Assembly (NCBI GenBank): GCA_017624905.1
Contig: JAGAMD010000023.1
Coordinates: forward strand, 1 to 64,000
Length of the DNA: 64,000 nt
Source of the DNA: Clostridia bacterium
Lineage (GTDB): Bacteria; Bacillota; Clostridia; Oscillospirales; CAG-272
Reading direction: 5' to 3'
Below are positions 24,056-33,379 of the stretch, piece by piece. A model generated the notes under the pieces. That model was given only the letters and a program-made list of their open reading frames with translations, ran no database searches and was not told the origin of the DNA. Made by a program: the position numbers and the translations under genes. The first letter of the stretch is position 1. Every line of letters begins with the position of its first letter.

Positions 24056-24643
24056 ATGAACAAAAAAAGATTTATGTCAACAAAGCAATTAGTGCTTGCG
24101 GGAGTTATGACAGCGCTAGTTATAGTACTGCAGTTGCTTTCAACCACACCGATTTTTGGCCCATTTTCAACTGCGGTTGCACTTGTGCCAATAACAATAG
24201 GTGCATGCCTTTGCGGTCCGATTATAGGTGCATGGCTTGGCTTTATTTTTGCGTTAGTTGTTTTGTTTACAGGTGGAGCAAGCCTATTCTTTGCTTATAG
24301 CCCATTAGGAACAATTATAATTGTAATACTTAAGGGTGCACTTTGTGGCCTTGTAGCAGGCTTCGTTTACAAGGCATTAAATAGAGTAAACGATATTTTA
24401 GCAGGCGTGGCCGCATCTATTATTTGTCCAGTTACAAACACGGCAGTATTCTTACTTGGAAGCTTAATTTTCTTGTCAGGTGATGCGCAGGAAATAGGTG
24501 CTAAGTTTGGTTTTGGAGGCTCACCACTTGCAATATTCTGGGCAATTGCAATGATTAACTTCATATTTGAGCTTGGCATGTGTACGGTGCTTGGTCCGGT
24601 TGTTGTAAAGCTGATAAATATAAGAAAAAAACAAATAAAATAA
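24056..24643 (+). CDS. ECF transporter S-component, possibly pantothenate-type
   Basis: 195 residues with six hydrophobic segments and the N-terminal S-component motif KQLVLAGVMTALVIVLQL (Ala-x-x-x-Ala surface that contacts EcfT). No EcfA/EcfT genes nearby, so it would share a group II energising module encoded elsewhere. Placement next to coaX makes pantothenate (PanT-like) the best guess; biotin or another vitamin cannot be excluded. AGGAGG precedes the ATG; a GGACAC-type terminator follows. Confidence 0.75.
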   Translation: MNKKRFMSTKQLVLAGVMTALVIVLQLLSTTPIFGPFSTAVALVPITIGACLCGPIIGAWLGFIFALVVLFTGGASLFFAYSPLGTIIIVILKGALCGLVAGFVYKALNRVNDILAGVAASIICPVTNTAVFLLGSLIFLSGDAQEIGAKFGFGGSPLAIFWAIAMINFIFELGMCTVLGPVVVKLINIRKKQIK

Positions 24644-24645
24644 AT

Positions 24646-24671
24646 TAAGGACACTATGTGTCCTTTTTTTG
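24646..24671 (+). terminator. Terminator after ECF gene
   Basis: AAGGACAC-TAT-GTGTCCTTTTTTT. Confidence 0.85.
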
Positions 24672-24700
24672 TTGACACTTGGGAATATAAGTGATATACT
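24672..24700 (+). promoter_or_regulatory. Promoter of SGNH esterase gene
   Basis: TTGACA (24672-24677), 17 bases, extended TGA-TATACT (24695-24700), immediately after the previous T tract. Confidence 0.75.
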
Positions 24701-24729
24701 TTAGGTGTAATTTGAATTGAGGTGAGGTT

Positions 24730-25734
24730 ATGACCTATTCATATAAGGATGCACCACTAAAGGTTTTTGGAGTGCCAAGCATTGAAAAAACAGGAATTTT
24801 CGAGCGTGTGCCAAGGGACGTGCGTGAGAAAATACCATCGCTTGAATTTTTAGGCAGGCGCACACCAGGTGCTCGTCTTGGCTTTAAAACTGACGCACCA
24901 AGCTTTACTGTGAGAATCGAGCTAGAAACCTTGTCCCCAGACATAGGGCTATCAATTTATACCTGCCAAAGCGCACACGTTTATCTTGGCCAGCGCCAAA
25001 AATCAAAATTCTTAGGACTTGTAAATCCACCTAACTATGATACTAAATTCTTTGAAAAGACATTTAATAAATCGCAAGAAATGGAAGAGATTACAGTTTG
25101 GCTCCCACGCAACGAGATAATTAAAAACGTGGAGATAGAAATTAAAGAGGGCTATGGTGTTTTTGAGCCAACACCATATAAATATTCAAAGCCTGCGCTA
25201 TATTATGGCTCATCAATTACTGAGTGTGCAGCTGCCTCCAACCCTTGCGCATCATATAATGCGCTAATTTCAAGGCACCTAGACCTTGACTATTACAACT
25301 TCGGCTTTTCTGGCAACTGCCGTGGAGAGGACGAAATGGCAAACTACATAAACACGCTTGATATAAGCCTTTTTGTGTATGATTATGACCATAACGCACC
25401 AACGCCGGAGCATCTTGCCCTAACCCACGAGAGGTTTTTTAAGAAAATAAGAGAGAAAAATCCTAACTTGCCAATTGTTATGATATCTCGTCCTACTGCC
25501 ACCTTTGATGATGACGCACGTGCGCGCAGAGATATTATTAAAAAAACATACGAAAACGCAATAAAAAATGGTGATAAAAACGTTTATTTTGTAGATGGTG
25601 AGGAGTTTTTCAAGGATTGTCCCGACGATGCCGAGGTGTGCTTTACAGATACAATTCACCCAACGGATTTGGGATTTTATTATATGACACAAAAAATTGA
25701 GCCTGTTGTTATAAGGGCATTGACACAGGCGTAA
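24730..25734 (+). CDS. Two-domain SGNH/GDSL hydrolase (carbohydrate esterase-like)
   Basis: 334 residues. N-terminal beta-sandwich (about 1-150) then an SGNH domain: block I YYGSSITEC with nucleophile S162, block III SGNCRGEDEM, block V DTIHPTDLG with the Asp-His pair. This layout is common in acetyl-esterases that trim plant glycans. No signal peptide, in line with the other intracellular enzymes here. The last six codons (RALTQA and stop) lie inside the direct repeat GGGCATTGACACAGG that begins the following composite element, so the natural C-terminus may have been replaced. Confidence 0.8.
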   Translation: MTYSYKDAPLKVFGVPSIEKTGIFERVPRDVREKIPSLEFLGRRTPGARLGFKTDAPSFTVRIELETLSPDIGLSIYTCQSAHVYLGQRQKSKFLGLVNPPNYDTKFFEKTFNKSQEMEEITVWLPRNEIIKNVEIEIKEGYGVFEPTPYKYSKPALYYGSSITECAAASNPCASYNALISRHLDLDYYNFGFSGNCRGEDEMANYINTLDISLFVYDYDHNAPTPEHLALTHERFFKKIREKNPNLPIVMISRPTATFDDDARARRDIIKKTYENAIKNGDKNVYFVDGEEFFKDCPDDAEVCFTDTIHPTDLGFYYMTQKIEPVVIRALTQA

Positions 25735-26020
25735 AACCAAAATCAAAAGATAACCATAGCACAAAAAACAAAGCAAATTTCAAAGCTTAGAAAAATAAGG
25801 ATGAAAAGCTACCGCTTTTCTTTTATAAAATCTTTTGATTTTTATTGGCACTTGCTACTCTGGTGTACGCAAGTACACCGACGACTACGCAATCACCAAT
25901 TTTTCCAGCCTGTCTCTTCGCCCGATTATGAGAAGAGGGCATTGACACAGGTTTAAATAAACCCATAAACAAACTAAGCACCGAGAGAGGGAGCAGAATT
26001 TTTGGTTATGCCCCTGTGTC
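25715..26020 (+). repeat. Composite 3' element, copy 4 (R4)
   Basis: Flanked by 15-base direct repeats GGGCATTGACACAGG (25715-25729 and 25937-25951). It contains hairpin AAAAGC-TACC-GCTTTT with T run (about 25803-25825) and the core with a perfect hairpin GGTGTAC-GCAA-GTACACC, then GACGACTACGCAATCACC. Inverted fragments of the end motifs occur at 26004-26020 (GGTTATGCCC, CCTGTGTC). This fills the gap before the MFS operon; no separate gene is seen. Confidence 0.7.
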
Positions 26021-26041
26021 GGCACTTAACAAGGAGAAAAA

Positions 26042-27283
26042 ATGACAAGCAAGGTTAAAGGAAGGGCAAAGGCGATAGCGTGGTTGCTGTGTCTAGCGTA
26101 CTTTGCAAGCTACGTTATGCGTATAAATCTTTCTGTTGTAATTGTTGAGGTATATACAAGCCTTGGTAAAACTAAGGACGATGTCGCTATTATACTAACG
26201 GCACTTACAATTGCATATGGCTTGGGGCAAATCCTTTGTGGCTTTTTAGGGGATAAGCTAAAGCCGAATGTTGTTTTGACGGTTGGCTTTATAATTACCA
26301 TTTGTTGTAATGTTGCAATATTCTTTACCTCAAATATTGCTTTAATGACAGTAATTTGGACCATAAACGGTCTTGGTCATGCAATGTTTTGGCCACCGAT
26401 TGTCAAGCTAATGTCAATACACTTAACGGATGTTGAGTATTCATATGCGTCAGTAAGAGTTACTTGGGGCTCGTCAATGGCGACAATTTTGCTATACCTT
26501 TGCTGTCCGTTCTTGCTTTTTATAATGGACTGGCGCACAATAATGCTAATTTGTGCAGGTATAGGACTTATAATTATGATACTTTGGATTGTTTTATATC
26601 CTAAGCTCTTTGATAAAGAAAAAACCAAGAGCGAAATCACAGTATTACCAGCTACCAAGGGTGTTAAGCCACCAAAATATGTATTTTTACCACTTGCACT
26701 TATCATGATTGCAATAGTTATGCAGGGTGCACTTCGTGATGGCGTTACATATTGGATGCCGTCTTACTTGGTTGAGGAATTTAAAATTCCTTCAAAATGG
26801 TCGATTTTAATAACGGTTGTACTCGCAATCTTTAGTATGGTTAGCTATTCAATATTTGATTTTATTAACAGGCGCTTCTTTAAAAACGAGGTTTTGTCTA
26901 GCCTTTGGATTTTTGGCTTAGCTATCGTTTCAACTGTTTTATTATATGTAACAAACCTGTTTGGCATAGCCGTTCCGTCAATTTTGCTTATGGCGATACT
27001 TGTTGCTTGTATGCATGGTGTTAACCTAATGCTGATTGCATTTGTACCAAAGCGCTTTAAGCGTAGTGGCAAGGTATCAACCTATTCAGGCTTTGTTAAC
27101 TGCTGCACCTACATAGGCGCTGCAATTTCAACCTACGGCTTTGCTAAAATATCAGAGCTACACGGCTGGGGCATAACCATTATTATTTGGGTAGGCGTTT
27201 CACTTATCGGTTGTATGATGTGTGCGGTGGCACTACCTAAATGGAAAAAATTTAAAAACGAATATGATATCGAGGAGAGATAA
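26042..27283 (+). CDS. MFS transporter, first gene of GH3-GH31 operon
   Basis: 413 residues, twelve membrane helices; opening YFASYVMRINLSVVIVEV and GLGQILCGFLGDKLKPN are like the OPA/GlpT-type MFS branch. Central loop about residues 185-210. Three bases separate it from GH3, which is followed two bases later by GH31, so the transporter most likely imports the oligosaccharide that these two enzymes hydrolyse. AAGGAG before ATG. No clear promoter apart from sequence inside the repeat element upstream. Confidence 0.82.
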   Translation: MTSKVKGRAKAIAWLLCLAYFASYVMRINLSVVIVEVYTSLGKTKDDVAIILTALTIAYGLGQILCGFLGDKLKPNVVLTVGFIITICCNVAIFFTSNIALMTVIWTINGLGHAMFWPPIVKLMSIHLTDVEYSYASVRVTWGSSMATILLYLCCPFLLFIMDWRTIMLICAGIGLIIMILWIVLYPKLFDKEKTKSEITVLPATKGVKPPKYVFLPLALIMIAIVMQGALRDGVTYWMPSYLVEEFKIPSKWSILITVVLAIFSMVSYSIFDFINRRFFKNEVLSSLWIFGLAIVSTVLLYVTNLFGIAVPSILLMAILVACMHGVNLMLIAFVPKRFKRSGKVSTYSGFVNCCTYIGAAISTYGFAKISELHGWGITIIIWVGVSLIGCMMCAVALPKWKKFKNEYDIEER

Positions 27284-27286
27284 AAT

Positions 27287-29443
27287 ATGAAAGCACAACA
27301 AATTCTAAGCAAAATGACGCTTGATGAAAAAATATATCATCTTGTACAAATGACAACGATGACATATCTAAAGGCTGACGGCACTGACATTGTAACAGGG
27401 CCAAGCAGCACAATGCAGCTTGATAAGGAGTACATCTACGACGTAGGAACACTTTTAAACCTTGTTGGTGCACAAACAATGATAGATGCACAAACAAACT
27501 TCTTAAACCACAGCAAAAGAAAAATTCCACCTATCTTTATGCAGGACGTTATCCACGGACATAGAACACTTTATCCAATTAACCTAGGTGTTGCCGCATC
27601 CTTTGATAGACAGCTTGCACACGATGTTGCAAAGATGGCAGCAAAGGAAGCAAGTCTTGACGGCGTTAGTGTAGCATTTGCGCCAATGGTTGACCTTGTG
27701 CGTGACCCTCGTTGGGGACGTGTTATGGAATCAAGCGGAGAGGACCCATATCTAAATAGCGAAATGGCGGCTGCAACAGTTAAGGGCTTCCAAGGCGATA
27801 TGGGCAAGTATAATGTAGCTGCCTGTGTAAAGCACTTTGCTGCATATGGCGGAGCTGAGGCAGGTCGTGATTACAACACAGTTGATATGAGTGAAAGAAC
27901 ACTAAGAGAGTACTATCTGCCATCATATAAGGCAGCAGTTGATGCAGGTGTTAAAATGCTTATGACAGCATTTAATATCGTTGACGGTGTGCCTTGCTCA
28001 GGTAACAAGTGGCTTGTTAATGATGTATTGCGTGGTGAATGGGGCTTTGATGGTGTAGTTATTAGTGACTATAGTGCATTTGAGGAAATGAGAAACCACG
28101 GCTATTGTGCTGACCGTAAGGAATGTGCTTATCGTGCTATGGAGGCAAGTGCTGATATTGAAATGATGTCTCCTTGCTACGCTCACCACCTAAAGGAGCT
28201 TGTAGAAGAGGGCAAAATCACAGTTGAGCAGATTGACAAGGCTGTTTTGCGTGTGCTTAAGCTAAAAGAGGAGCTTGGCGTGTTTGATAATCCTTATCGT
28301 TCAGTAGATGTTGAGGAAGCTAAGCGTGTACAGGTAGGACCTGAGCATAGAGCAATAGCAAGATATGCAGCAGAGCAAAGTGCAGTTCTTCTTAAAAATG
28401 ACGGCATTTTGCCACTCTCTAAGGATATTAAGAGCGTTGCTGTTATCGGACCAAATGCAGATACAGGTGCAATACACGGTAGCTGGTTCTGTGGTGGTAA
28501 GATTGAGGAAACAATTACAGTGCTAGAGGGCGTTAAGAATATCGTTGGCGACAGAGCCTTTTACGCTAAGGGCTGTAATATTGAATATGATTCAACTGAC
28601 GAATCTATGATTGACGAGGCGGTTGAGCTTGCATCTAAGGTTGATGCTGTTATTCTTTGTCTTGGTGAGCATCAGGACTATTCAGGTGAGGGTAACTGCC
28701 GTACAAATATTGAAATTCCGGCAGTACAATATAAGCTACTTGACAAGATTTTAGAGGTTAACAAGAACACAGCCGTTGCACTCTTTACAGGTAGACCACT
28801 TGCAATTTGGGAGCTTGATAAAAAAGCACCTGCAATACTTAATATGTGGATGCCGGGAACCGAGGGTGGTAATGCTTGTGCTAATCTTATCTTTGGCAAT
28901 GCAGTACCTTCCGGCAAGATAACAATGACATTCCCACGTGTGCTTGGTCAAGTGCCAATCTACTATAACGCATACAGAACAGGCAGACCAAAGCTAGAGG
29001 AGGACGACTTCAATCGTGTACGCTTTACCTCATCATATCTTGATATGCCAAACAGCCCACTTTACCCATTTGGCTATGGCTTATCATATACAGAGTTCGA
29101 GTATAGCGACTTCAAGCTAAGCCAAGATACAATGAACCGTGGCGATACACTTGTAGCATCCGTTAAGGTTAAAAATGTAGGCAAGTATAAGGCTAAGGAA
29201 ATAGTTCAGCTCTATATTCACGACGTTGTTGGCTCAGCAGTAAGACCAATGAAGGAGCTTAAGGGCTTCCACAAAATTGAGCTTGACGTTGGTGAAGAAA
29301 AGACGGTTGAGTTTAAAATCACAGAGGAGATGCTCAAATACTGGAACAAGGAAATCAAATTTGTGGCAGAAAGTGGCAAGTTTGAGGTATTTATCGGCAA
29401 GGATTCCACCTGCAAGCCTTACGCAAGCTTTGAGCTTATATAA
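27287..29443 (+). CDS. GH3 beta-glycosidase (beta-glucosidase/xylosidase type)
   Basis: 718 residues, complete three-part GH3: TIM barrel with KHFAAYGG and the nucleophile motif VISDYSAF (D261), alpha/beta sandwich starting near AVIGPNAD with CLGEHQDYSGEG supplying the acid/base region, and a fibronectin-III-like C-terminal domain with LYPFGYGLSYTEFEYSD. It removes terminal beta-linked glucose or xylose (or arabinose) from oligosaccharides. No signal peptide: cytoplasmic. GAGGAGA ribosome site. Middle gene of the MFS-GH3-GH31 operon. Confidence 0.92.
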   Translation: MKAQQILSKMTLDEKIYHLVQMTTMTYLKADGTDIVTGPSSTMQLDKEYIYDVGTLLNLVGAQTMIDAQTNFLNHSKRKIPPIFMQDVIHGHRTLYPINLGVAASFDRQLAHDVAKMAAKEASLDGVSVAFAPMVDLVRDPRWGRVMESSGEDPYLNSEMAAATVKGFQGDMGKYNVAACVKHFAAYGGAEAGRDYNTVDMSERTLREYYLPSYKAAVDAGVKMLMTAFNIVDGVPCSGNKWLVNDVLRGEWGFDGVVISDYSAFEEMRNHGYCADRKECAYRAMEASADIEMMSPCYAHHLKELVEEGKITVEQIDKAVLRVLKLKEELGVFDNPYRSVDVEEAKRVQVGPEHRAIARYAAEQSAVLLKNDGILPLSKDIKSVAVIGPNADTGAIHGSWFCGGKIEETITVLEGVKNIVGDRAFYAKGCNIEYDSTDESMIDEAVELASKVDAVILCLGEHQDYSGEGNCRTNIEIPAVQYKLLDKILEVNKNTAVALFTGRPLAIWELDKKAPAILNMWMPGTEGGNACANLIFGNAVPSGKITMTFPRVLGQVPIYYNAYRTGRPKLEEDDFNRVRFTSSYLDMPNSPLYPFGYGLSYTEFEYSDFKLSQDTMNRGDTLVASVKVKNVGKYKAKEIVQLYIHDVVGSAVRPMKELKGFHKIELDVGEEKTVEFKITEEMLKYWNKEIKFVAESGKFEVFIGKDSTCKPYASFELI

Positions 29444-29445
29444 AA

Positions 29446-31014
29446 ATGATATTTAAAGTAGAAATAAAGGAAAACGAATATTTTTGGGGTGGCGAGGTAA
29501 ATAGTGCAACTGATATGCCTATTTGTCGTGACAGTAAATATTCAAGAGATTTTAGATACTACGCGCACAATCAAATGATGCCTATGTTTATTTCAAATAT
29601 GGGCAGATACGTTTGGAGCGAAAAGAGCTTTCGTGTGTGGGTTGAAAACTTCTTTCTTTGCTTTGAGGGTGATGCTGAATTTGAGCTATATGAGGGTGGA
29701 AAAACCTTAAAGGACGCATATATTGCTGTAATGGAAAAGCATTTTCCGTTTGAGGAAACGAGAAAAAACGGCAAAAAGCTTCCACGTGAGTTTTTCAAGA
29801 CAGCACAGTTTAACACTTGGATTGAGTTCACCTATGAGCCGACACAAAAGGGCGTTTTAGAATACGCACACGCAATTATAGATAATGGCTTTGACCCTGG
29901 AATACTTATGATTGACGAGGGCTGGCACACAAGATACGGTCAGTGGACATTTGATTTTCATAAATTCCCCGACCCAAAGGGAATGATTGACGAGCTGCAC
30001 GACCTTGGTTTTACCGTTATGCTATGGGTTGTGCCTTGGGTAACGGCAGACGGAGTTGATTTTTGCAAATCCACACGCGACTTATTTAACCCCGAGGATT
30101 ATGACAACTTGTTTTTAAGAAACAAGGAGGGCGAGGTTGCGCTTGTTAGATGGTGGAACGGATATTCTGCTATTTTAGATATGAGAAAAGAGTGCGACCA
30201 AAAATATCTTGCCTCAAAGCTTGACTTTTTAATGACCGAATATGGCGTTGACGGCTTTAAGTTTGACGGTGGAGATTATACGGCATATGCCCACAGCTCA
30301 ATGATAAACGGCACACCAAGAGATGACCACGACCAAGCAGAGCTAAACATCGCTTGGAATGAGTTTGGCGCAAAATATAAATTCCACGAGTATAAGGACA
30401 CCTTTAAGGGTGGAGGAAAGCCAACGATACAGCGAATTTGCGACCGTGAGCACGTTTGGGAGGGCGGTGGAATCAACTCTCTTGTGCCGTGCGCAATTTT
30501 GCAAGGACTGTTTGGACATCCGTTCATTTGTCCCGATATGGTAGGTGGTGGCAGCTGGACTGACGACTACCAGCCTAACTTTAAAATCGACGAGGAGCTG
30601 TTTATAAGAATGGCTTGGGCATCTGCCCTTTTCCCAATGATGCAATTTTCACGTGCACCTTGGAGATGTCTCTCGAAGAAAGCATACGATATTGTTATAG
30701 ATGCGTATAGGCTACATAATAAAATGTCGGGCGAAATAATTTCACTCGTTGAAAATGCCGAGAAAACAGGTGAGCCAATTTTGCGCTCACTTGAATATAA
30801 CGACCCCCACAAGGGCTATGAAACCATAAAGGACGAGTTTATGCTTGGAAATGATATTTTGGTTTGCCCTATAATTACAAAGGGAACAACCAAAAAGGAT
30901 ATCTATTTTCCAAAGGGCACTTGGCAGGACGAAAACGGCAACACCTACGAGGGCAACACGGCAGTAAATCTAGACACACCACTTGAAAAGCTACTTTGGT
31001 TCAGAAGAAAATAA
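29446..31014 (+). CDS. GH31-family alpha-glycosidase, short form
   Basis: 522 residues, shorter than usual GH31 (650-900). A small N-terminal beta domain, then the barrel with MIDEGWHTRYGQW, GFTVMLWVVPWV, the nucleophile motif GFKFDGGD (D274), and the C-terminal SLEYNDPHKGYETIKDEFMLGNDILVCPI typical of GH31. Possible specificities include alpha-xylosidase, alpha-glucosidase and alpha-galactosidase. With GH3 beside it, xyloglucan-like oligosaccharide is a reasonable but unproved substrate. No signal peptide. Confidence 0.85.
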   Translation: MIFKVEIKENEYFWGGEVNSATDMPICRDSKYSRDFRYYAHNQMMPMFISNMGRYVWSEKSFRVWVENFFLCFEGDAEFELYEGGKTLKDAYIAVMEKHFPFEETRKNGKKLPREFFKTAQFNTWIEFTYEPTQKGVLEYAHAIIDNGFDPGILMIDEGWHTRYGQWTFDFHKFPDPKGMIDELHDLGFTVMLWVVPWVTADGVDFCKSTRDLFNPEDYDNLFLRNKEGEVALVRWWNGYSAILDMRKECDQKYLASKLDFLMTEYGVDGFKFDGGDYTAYAHSSMINGTPRDDHDQAELNIAWNEFGAKYKFHEYKDTFKGGGKPTIQRICDREHVWEGGGINSLVPCAILQGLFGHPFICPDMVGGGSWTDDYQPNFKIDEELFIRMAWASALFPMMQFSRAPWRCLSKKAYDIVIDAYRLHNKMSGEIISLVENAEKTGEPILRSLEYNDPHKGYETIKDEFMLGNDILVCPIITKGTTKKDIYFPKGTWQDENGNTYEGNTAVNLDTPLEKLLWFRRK

Positions 31015-31047
31015 GAAAAAAGCACTTGGATTTTCCAAGTGCTTTTA
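31015..31047 (+). terminator. Terminator of MFS-GH3-GH31 operon
   Basis: AAAAAAGCACTTGG-ATTTT-CCAAGTGCTTTT. Confidence 0.85.
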
Positions 31048-31070
31048 TAGTTATTTGTTCGTAGGTTGTG

Positions 31071-31302
31071 GTTGTGCCCTAATTAAAAAGACTTGATTTG
31101 GACGGACAGAGTAGAGGAAGAAATTGGTGAATGCGTAGTCGTCGCCGTACTAGTGTACGGCAGAGTAGCAGTCGCCGATAAAAAACAAAAAGTTTTCACC
31201 TTGGAAGAAAAGCATAGCTTTTCAACATTAATATCTAAAAAACAGAGGCACTGACTAAAATCAATGCCCCTTTTTTTCTTTTTGTTTTTGGTTGTGCCCT
31301 AA
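31071..31302 (-). repeat. Composite 3' element, copy 5 (R5)
   Basis: Read on the minus strand it begins TTAGGGCACAACC (repeated at its far end), then terminator hairpin GGGGCATTGA/TCAGTGCCTC with T run, a GAAAAGC/GCTTTTC hairpin, and the core with a perfect hairpin GCCGTAC-ACTA-GTACGGC. Compared with R3 and R4 the stem bases change in pairs, so the fold is conserved rather than the sequence. It lies 3' of kdgK in kdgK orientation and fills the 31015-31314 gap together with the operon terminator. Confidence 0.75.
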
Positions 31303-31314
31303 TATGTTCGTCCA

Positions 31315-32340
31315 CTACCTTTGTACGCGGCCGCTTCCGCCACCCTTAATAAGTCCTTCAACCTCTTTAACGCTAACAAGGTTGTAGTCACCAATTATTG
31401 TGTGCTTGAGGCATGAAGCCGCAACTGCAAACTCAATAACATCTTGGCTTGACTTTTGCATAAGTGAAGCATAAATAAGTCCACCACCAAATGAGTCGCC
31501 ACCGCCAACACGGTCAACGATATGTATATTGTATGAGCGAGAGAAGTAGTACTCGTTTTCAGCCTTGTCATATAGCATAGCAGCCCAAATGTTGTCATTA
31601 GCTGAAATGCTTGTTCTAAGTGTGATAGCAACACGCTTAAAGCCGAATCTTTCGGACAATTGTGAAGCAACACTCTTGTAACCCTCGTGGTTAACAACAC
31701 CGGCATCAACGTCTGTGTTTTCTGCCTTTATACCGAATACCTTTTCAGCATCCTCCTCGTTAGCAATACAAACGTCAACAAGCTTCATAAGCTCGCCCAT
31801 AACCTTACCTGCTTCCTCTGTTGACCAAAGGTTTTTACGGTAGTTAAGGTCGCAGCTTGTTGTGATGCCCTTTTGACGGCAAACCTTTAGTGCGTCCATA
31901 CAAATCTCCGGTAACTCACCGCCAAGAGCCGGAGTAATTCCTGTGAAGTGGAACCAATTAGCACCATCAAGAATCTTTTCCCAATCAAAATCGGAACGCT
32001 TAGCAAGAGCAATAGCAGAGTATGCACGGTCATAAATAACCTTTGAAGGTCTTTGAGATGCACCTGTTTCAAGGTAGTAAATACCAACACGGTCGCCACC
32101 TCTTACAATATCGCTTGTGTCAACGCCGTAACGACGGAGTGAATTAACTGCACTTTGACCAATCTCGTGGGATGGGAGCTTTGTTACATATGAAGCATCA
32201 ATGCCGTAGTTAGCAAGTGATACTGCAACGTTAGCCTCGCCACCGCCATATGTTGCGCCAAATGTATCTGTTTGAATAAATCTTGTGTAACCCGCTGGGT
32301 TGAGTCTTAGCATTATTTCGCCAAAGCAAACTGTTTTCAT
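31315..32340 (-). CDS. kdgK: 2-keto-3-deoxygluconate (KDG) kinase, PfkB family
   Basis: 341 residues. Ribokinase/PfkB fold with GEIMLRL, YGGGEANVAVSLA and the ATP/catalytic motif DRVGGGDSFGGGLIY (catalytic Asp near residue 290). It phosphorylates KDG, the common product of galacturonate and glucuronate breakdown, ahead of KDPG aldolase. No aldolase or uronate isomerase is in the window. It supports the uronic-acid theme of the lyase and GH4. Own promoter and AGAGGT ribosome site. Confidence 0.88.
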   Translation of the reverse strand: MKTVCFGEIMLRLNPAGYTRFIQTDTFGATYGGGEANVAVSLANYGIDASYVTKLPSHEIGQSAVNSLRRYGVDTSDIVRGGDRVGIYYLETGASQRPSKVIYDRAYSAIALAKRSDFDWEKILDGANWFHFTGITPALGGELPEICMDALKVCRQKGITTSCDLNYRKNLWSTEEAGKVMGELMKLVDVCIANEEDAEKVFGIKAENTDVDAGVVNHEGYKSVASQLSERFGFKRVAITLRTSISANDNIWAAMLYDKAENEYYFSRSYNIHIVDRVGGGDSFGGGLIYASLMQKSSQDVIEFAVAASCLKHTIIGDYNLVSVKEVEGLIKGGGSGRVQR

Positions 32341-32373
32341 AGCTTTACCTCTTTATAAAATATTTACATTAAG

Positions 32374-32402
32374 ATTATATAACAATTAAGCAAATTCGTC
32401 AA
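32374..32402 (-). promoter_or_regulatory. kdgK promoter
   Basis: Minus strand TTGACG (32397-32402), 17 bases, TATAAT (32374-32379). Confidence 0.7.
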
Positions 32403-32429
32403 GGCTTTGCTTGTATTTTTCGTAGTTTC

Positions 32430-32475
32430 AGCCCTTCTTTATAAAGGGAGGTGTCACGGAGCGACGGAGGGAGTG
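32430..32475. repeat. Short GC-richer repeat (GGTGTCA...GACGGAGGGA)
   Basis: Contains AGGTGTCACGGAGCGACGGAGGGAG. A related form, AGGTGTCAACGCAGTTGACGGAGGGAAG, is at about 35952-35979. Both sit right at the 3' end of a minus-strand gene. It resembles the REP-like repeats common in Oscillospiraceae-type genomes (from memory). Confidence 0.55.
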
Positions 32476-32478
32476 TTT

Positions 32479-33354
32479 TTAAGCATTATATTTTTCATAA
32501 TAAAAAAGATACTGCTGAGCAATTCCTGCACTTTTACCAAGTGCTTTGTAGTCAAACTCCCCACCAAAGTGCTTTTCAATTGCACGTTTCATCCAAACGT
32601 CTATTGGGAAAGCCTCGGTTTTTTCAAAGCCGAAGAGCAGAGCACACGAGGCAACCTTTAACCCGACTCCCTTTATTTTGCATAGCTCATTAAGAGCTGG
32701 GTCAAACTCGCTTTCTTTTATTTTATCAAGGTCGATTTCACCATCTGCGACCTTACAGGACGCATCGTGTATGTACTTTGCCCTAAAGCCTGTTTTTAAT
32801 TCAAAAATTGCATCTATGCCAACTTCCTTAAGCTTAGCAGCTGATGGGAACGAATAATGCGTTTCACCATTAAATTCAACCACGTCGCCGTATTTTTTGC
32901 AAAGAGCACTTATAATTTTCTTGATTCTGGGGATATTGTTATTTTGAGAGATTATAAACGAGCAAAGCGATTCCCACATATTTTGTCTTAGTATTCTGAT
33001 TCCGTAGGAATACTTGGTTGCCCTTGTCATGTGGTCTGTACCTATTGTTGATACAATATGATCATCTATTTTTTCATAGTCAACATCAAGTGAAAGAAAT
33101 TTTGCCCAAATATTTTCAAAATCATCTCTTGTTGTGCCGTAAACAATAATTTCTGTGTCAGAGTTTTGTGCAAAAACAACGTATCTACCAAAGGCAACGC
33201 CGCCATACTCATATTTGTTTCCAAAGAGAGAAACAGAATCAAAGCGAAAGCATTGTCCGCAATCAAATGTCTTAAAAATATTGATTCTTGGCACGTTTGT
33301 TGCTTTAACGTATGGAATTCCACTGTCGGTTAAACATTCCTTGATATCGTACAT
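32479..33354 (-). CDS. 8-oxoguanine DNA glycosylase, OGG1-like
   Basis: 291 residues. Bifunctional HhH-GPD glycosylase/AP lyase that removes 8-oxoG. N-terminal OGG domain with DCGQCFRF (31-38), HhH-GPD domain with SFIISQNNNIPRI, hairpin IKGVGLKVASC with catalytic K233 and PIDVWMKRA with D252, equivalent to K249 and D268 of human OGG1. AAAGGAG before ATG. Divergent from DUF6062 with overlapping promoters. Confidence 0.9.
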   Translation of the reverse strand: MYDIKECLTDSGIPYVKATNVPRINIFKTFDCGQCFRFDSVSLFGNKYEYGGVAFGRYVVFAQNSDTEIIVYGTTRDDFENIWAKFLSLDVDYEKIDDHIVSTIGTDHMTRATKYSYGIRILRQNMWESLCSFIISQNNNIPRIKKIISALCKKYGDVVEFNGETHYSFPSAAKLKEVGIDAIFELKTGFRAKYIHDASCKVADGEIDLDKIKESEFDPALNELCKIKGVGLKVASCALLFGFEKTEAFPIDVWMKRAIEKHFGGEFDYKALGKSAGIAQQYLFYYEKYNA

Positions 33355-33379
33355 ATGGTAGCTCCTTTCTAAAAAGTGC

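Noticed and set aside
32407..32693. Plus-strand frames opposite the OGG-like gene
   Set aside because: Shadows of the glycosylase coding strand and the REP-like repeat; no ribosome site.
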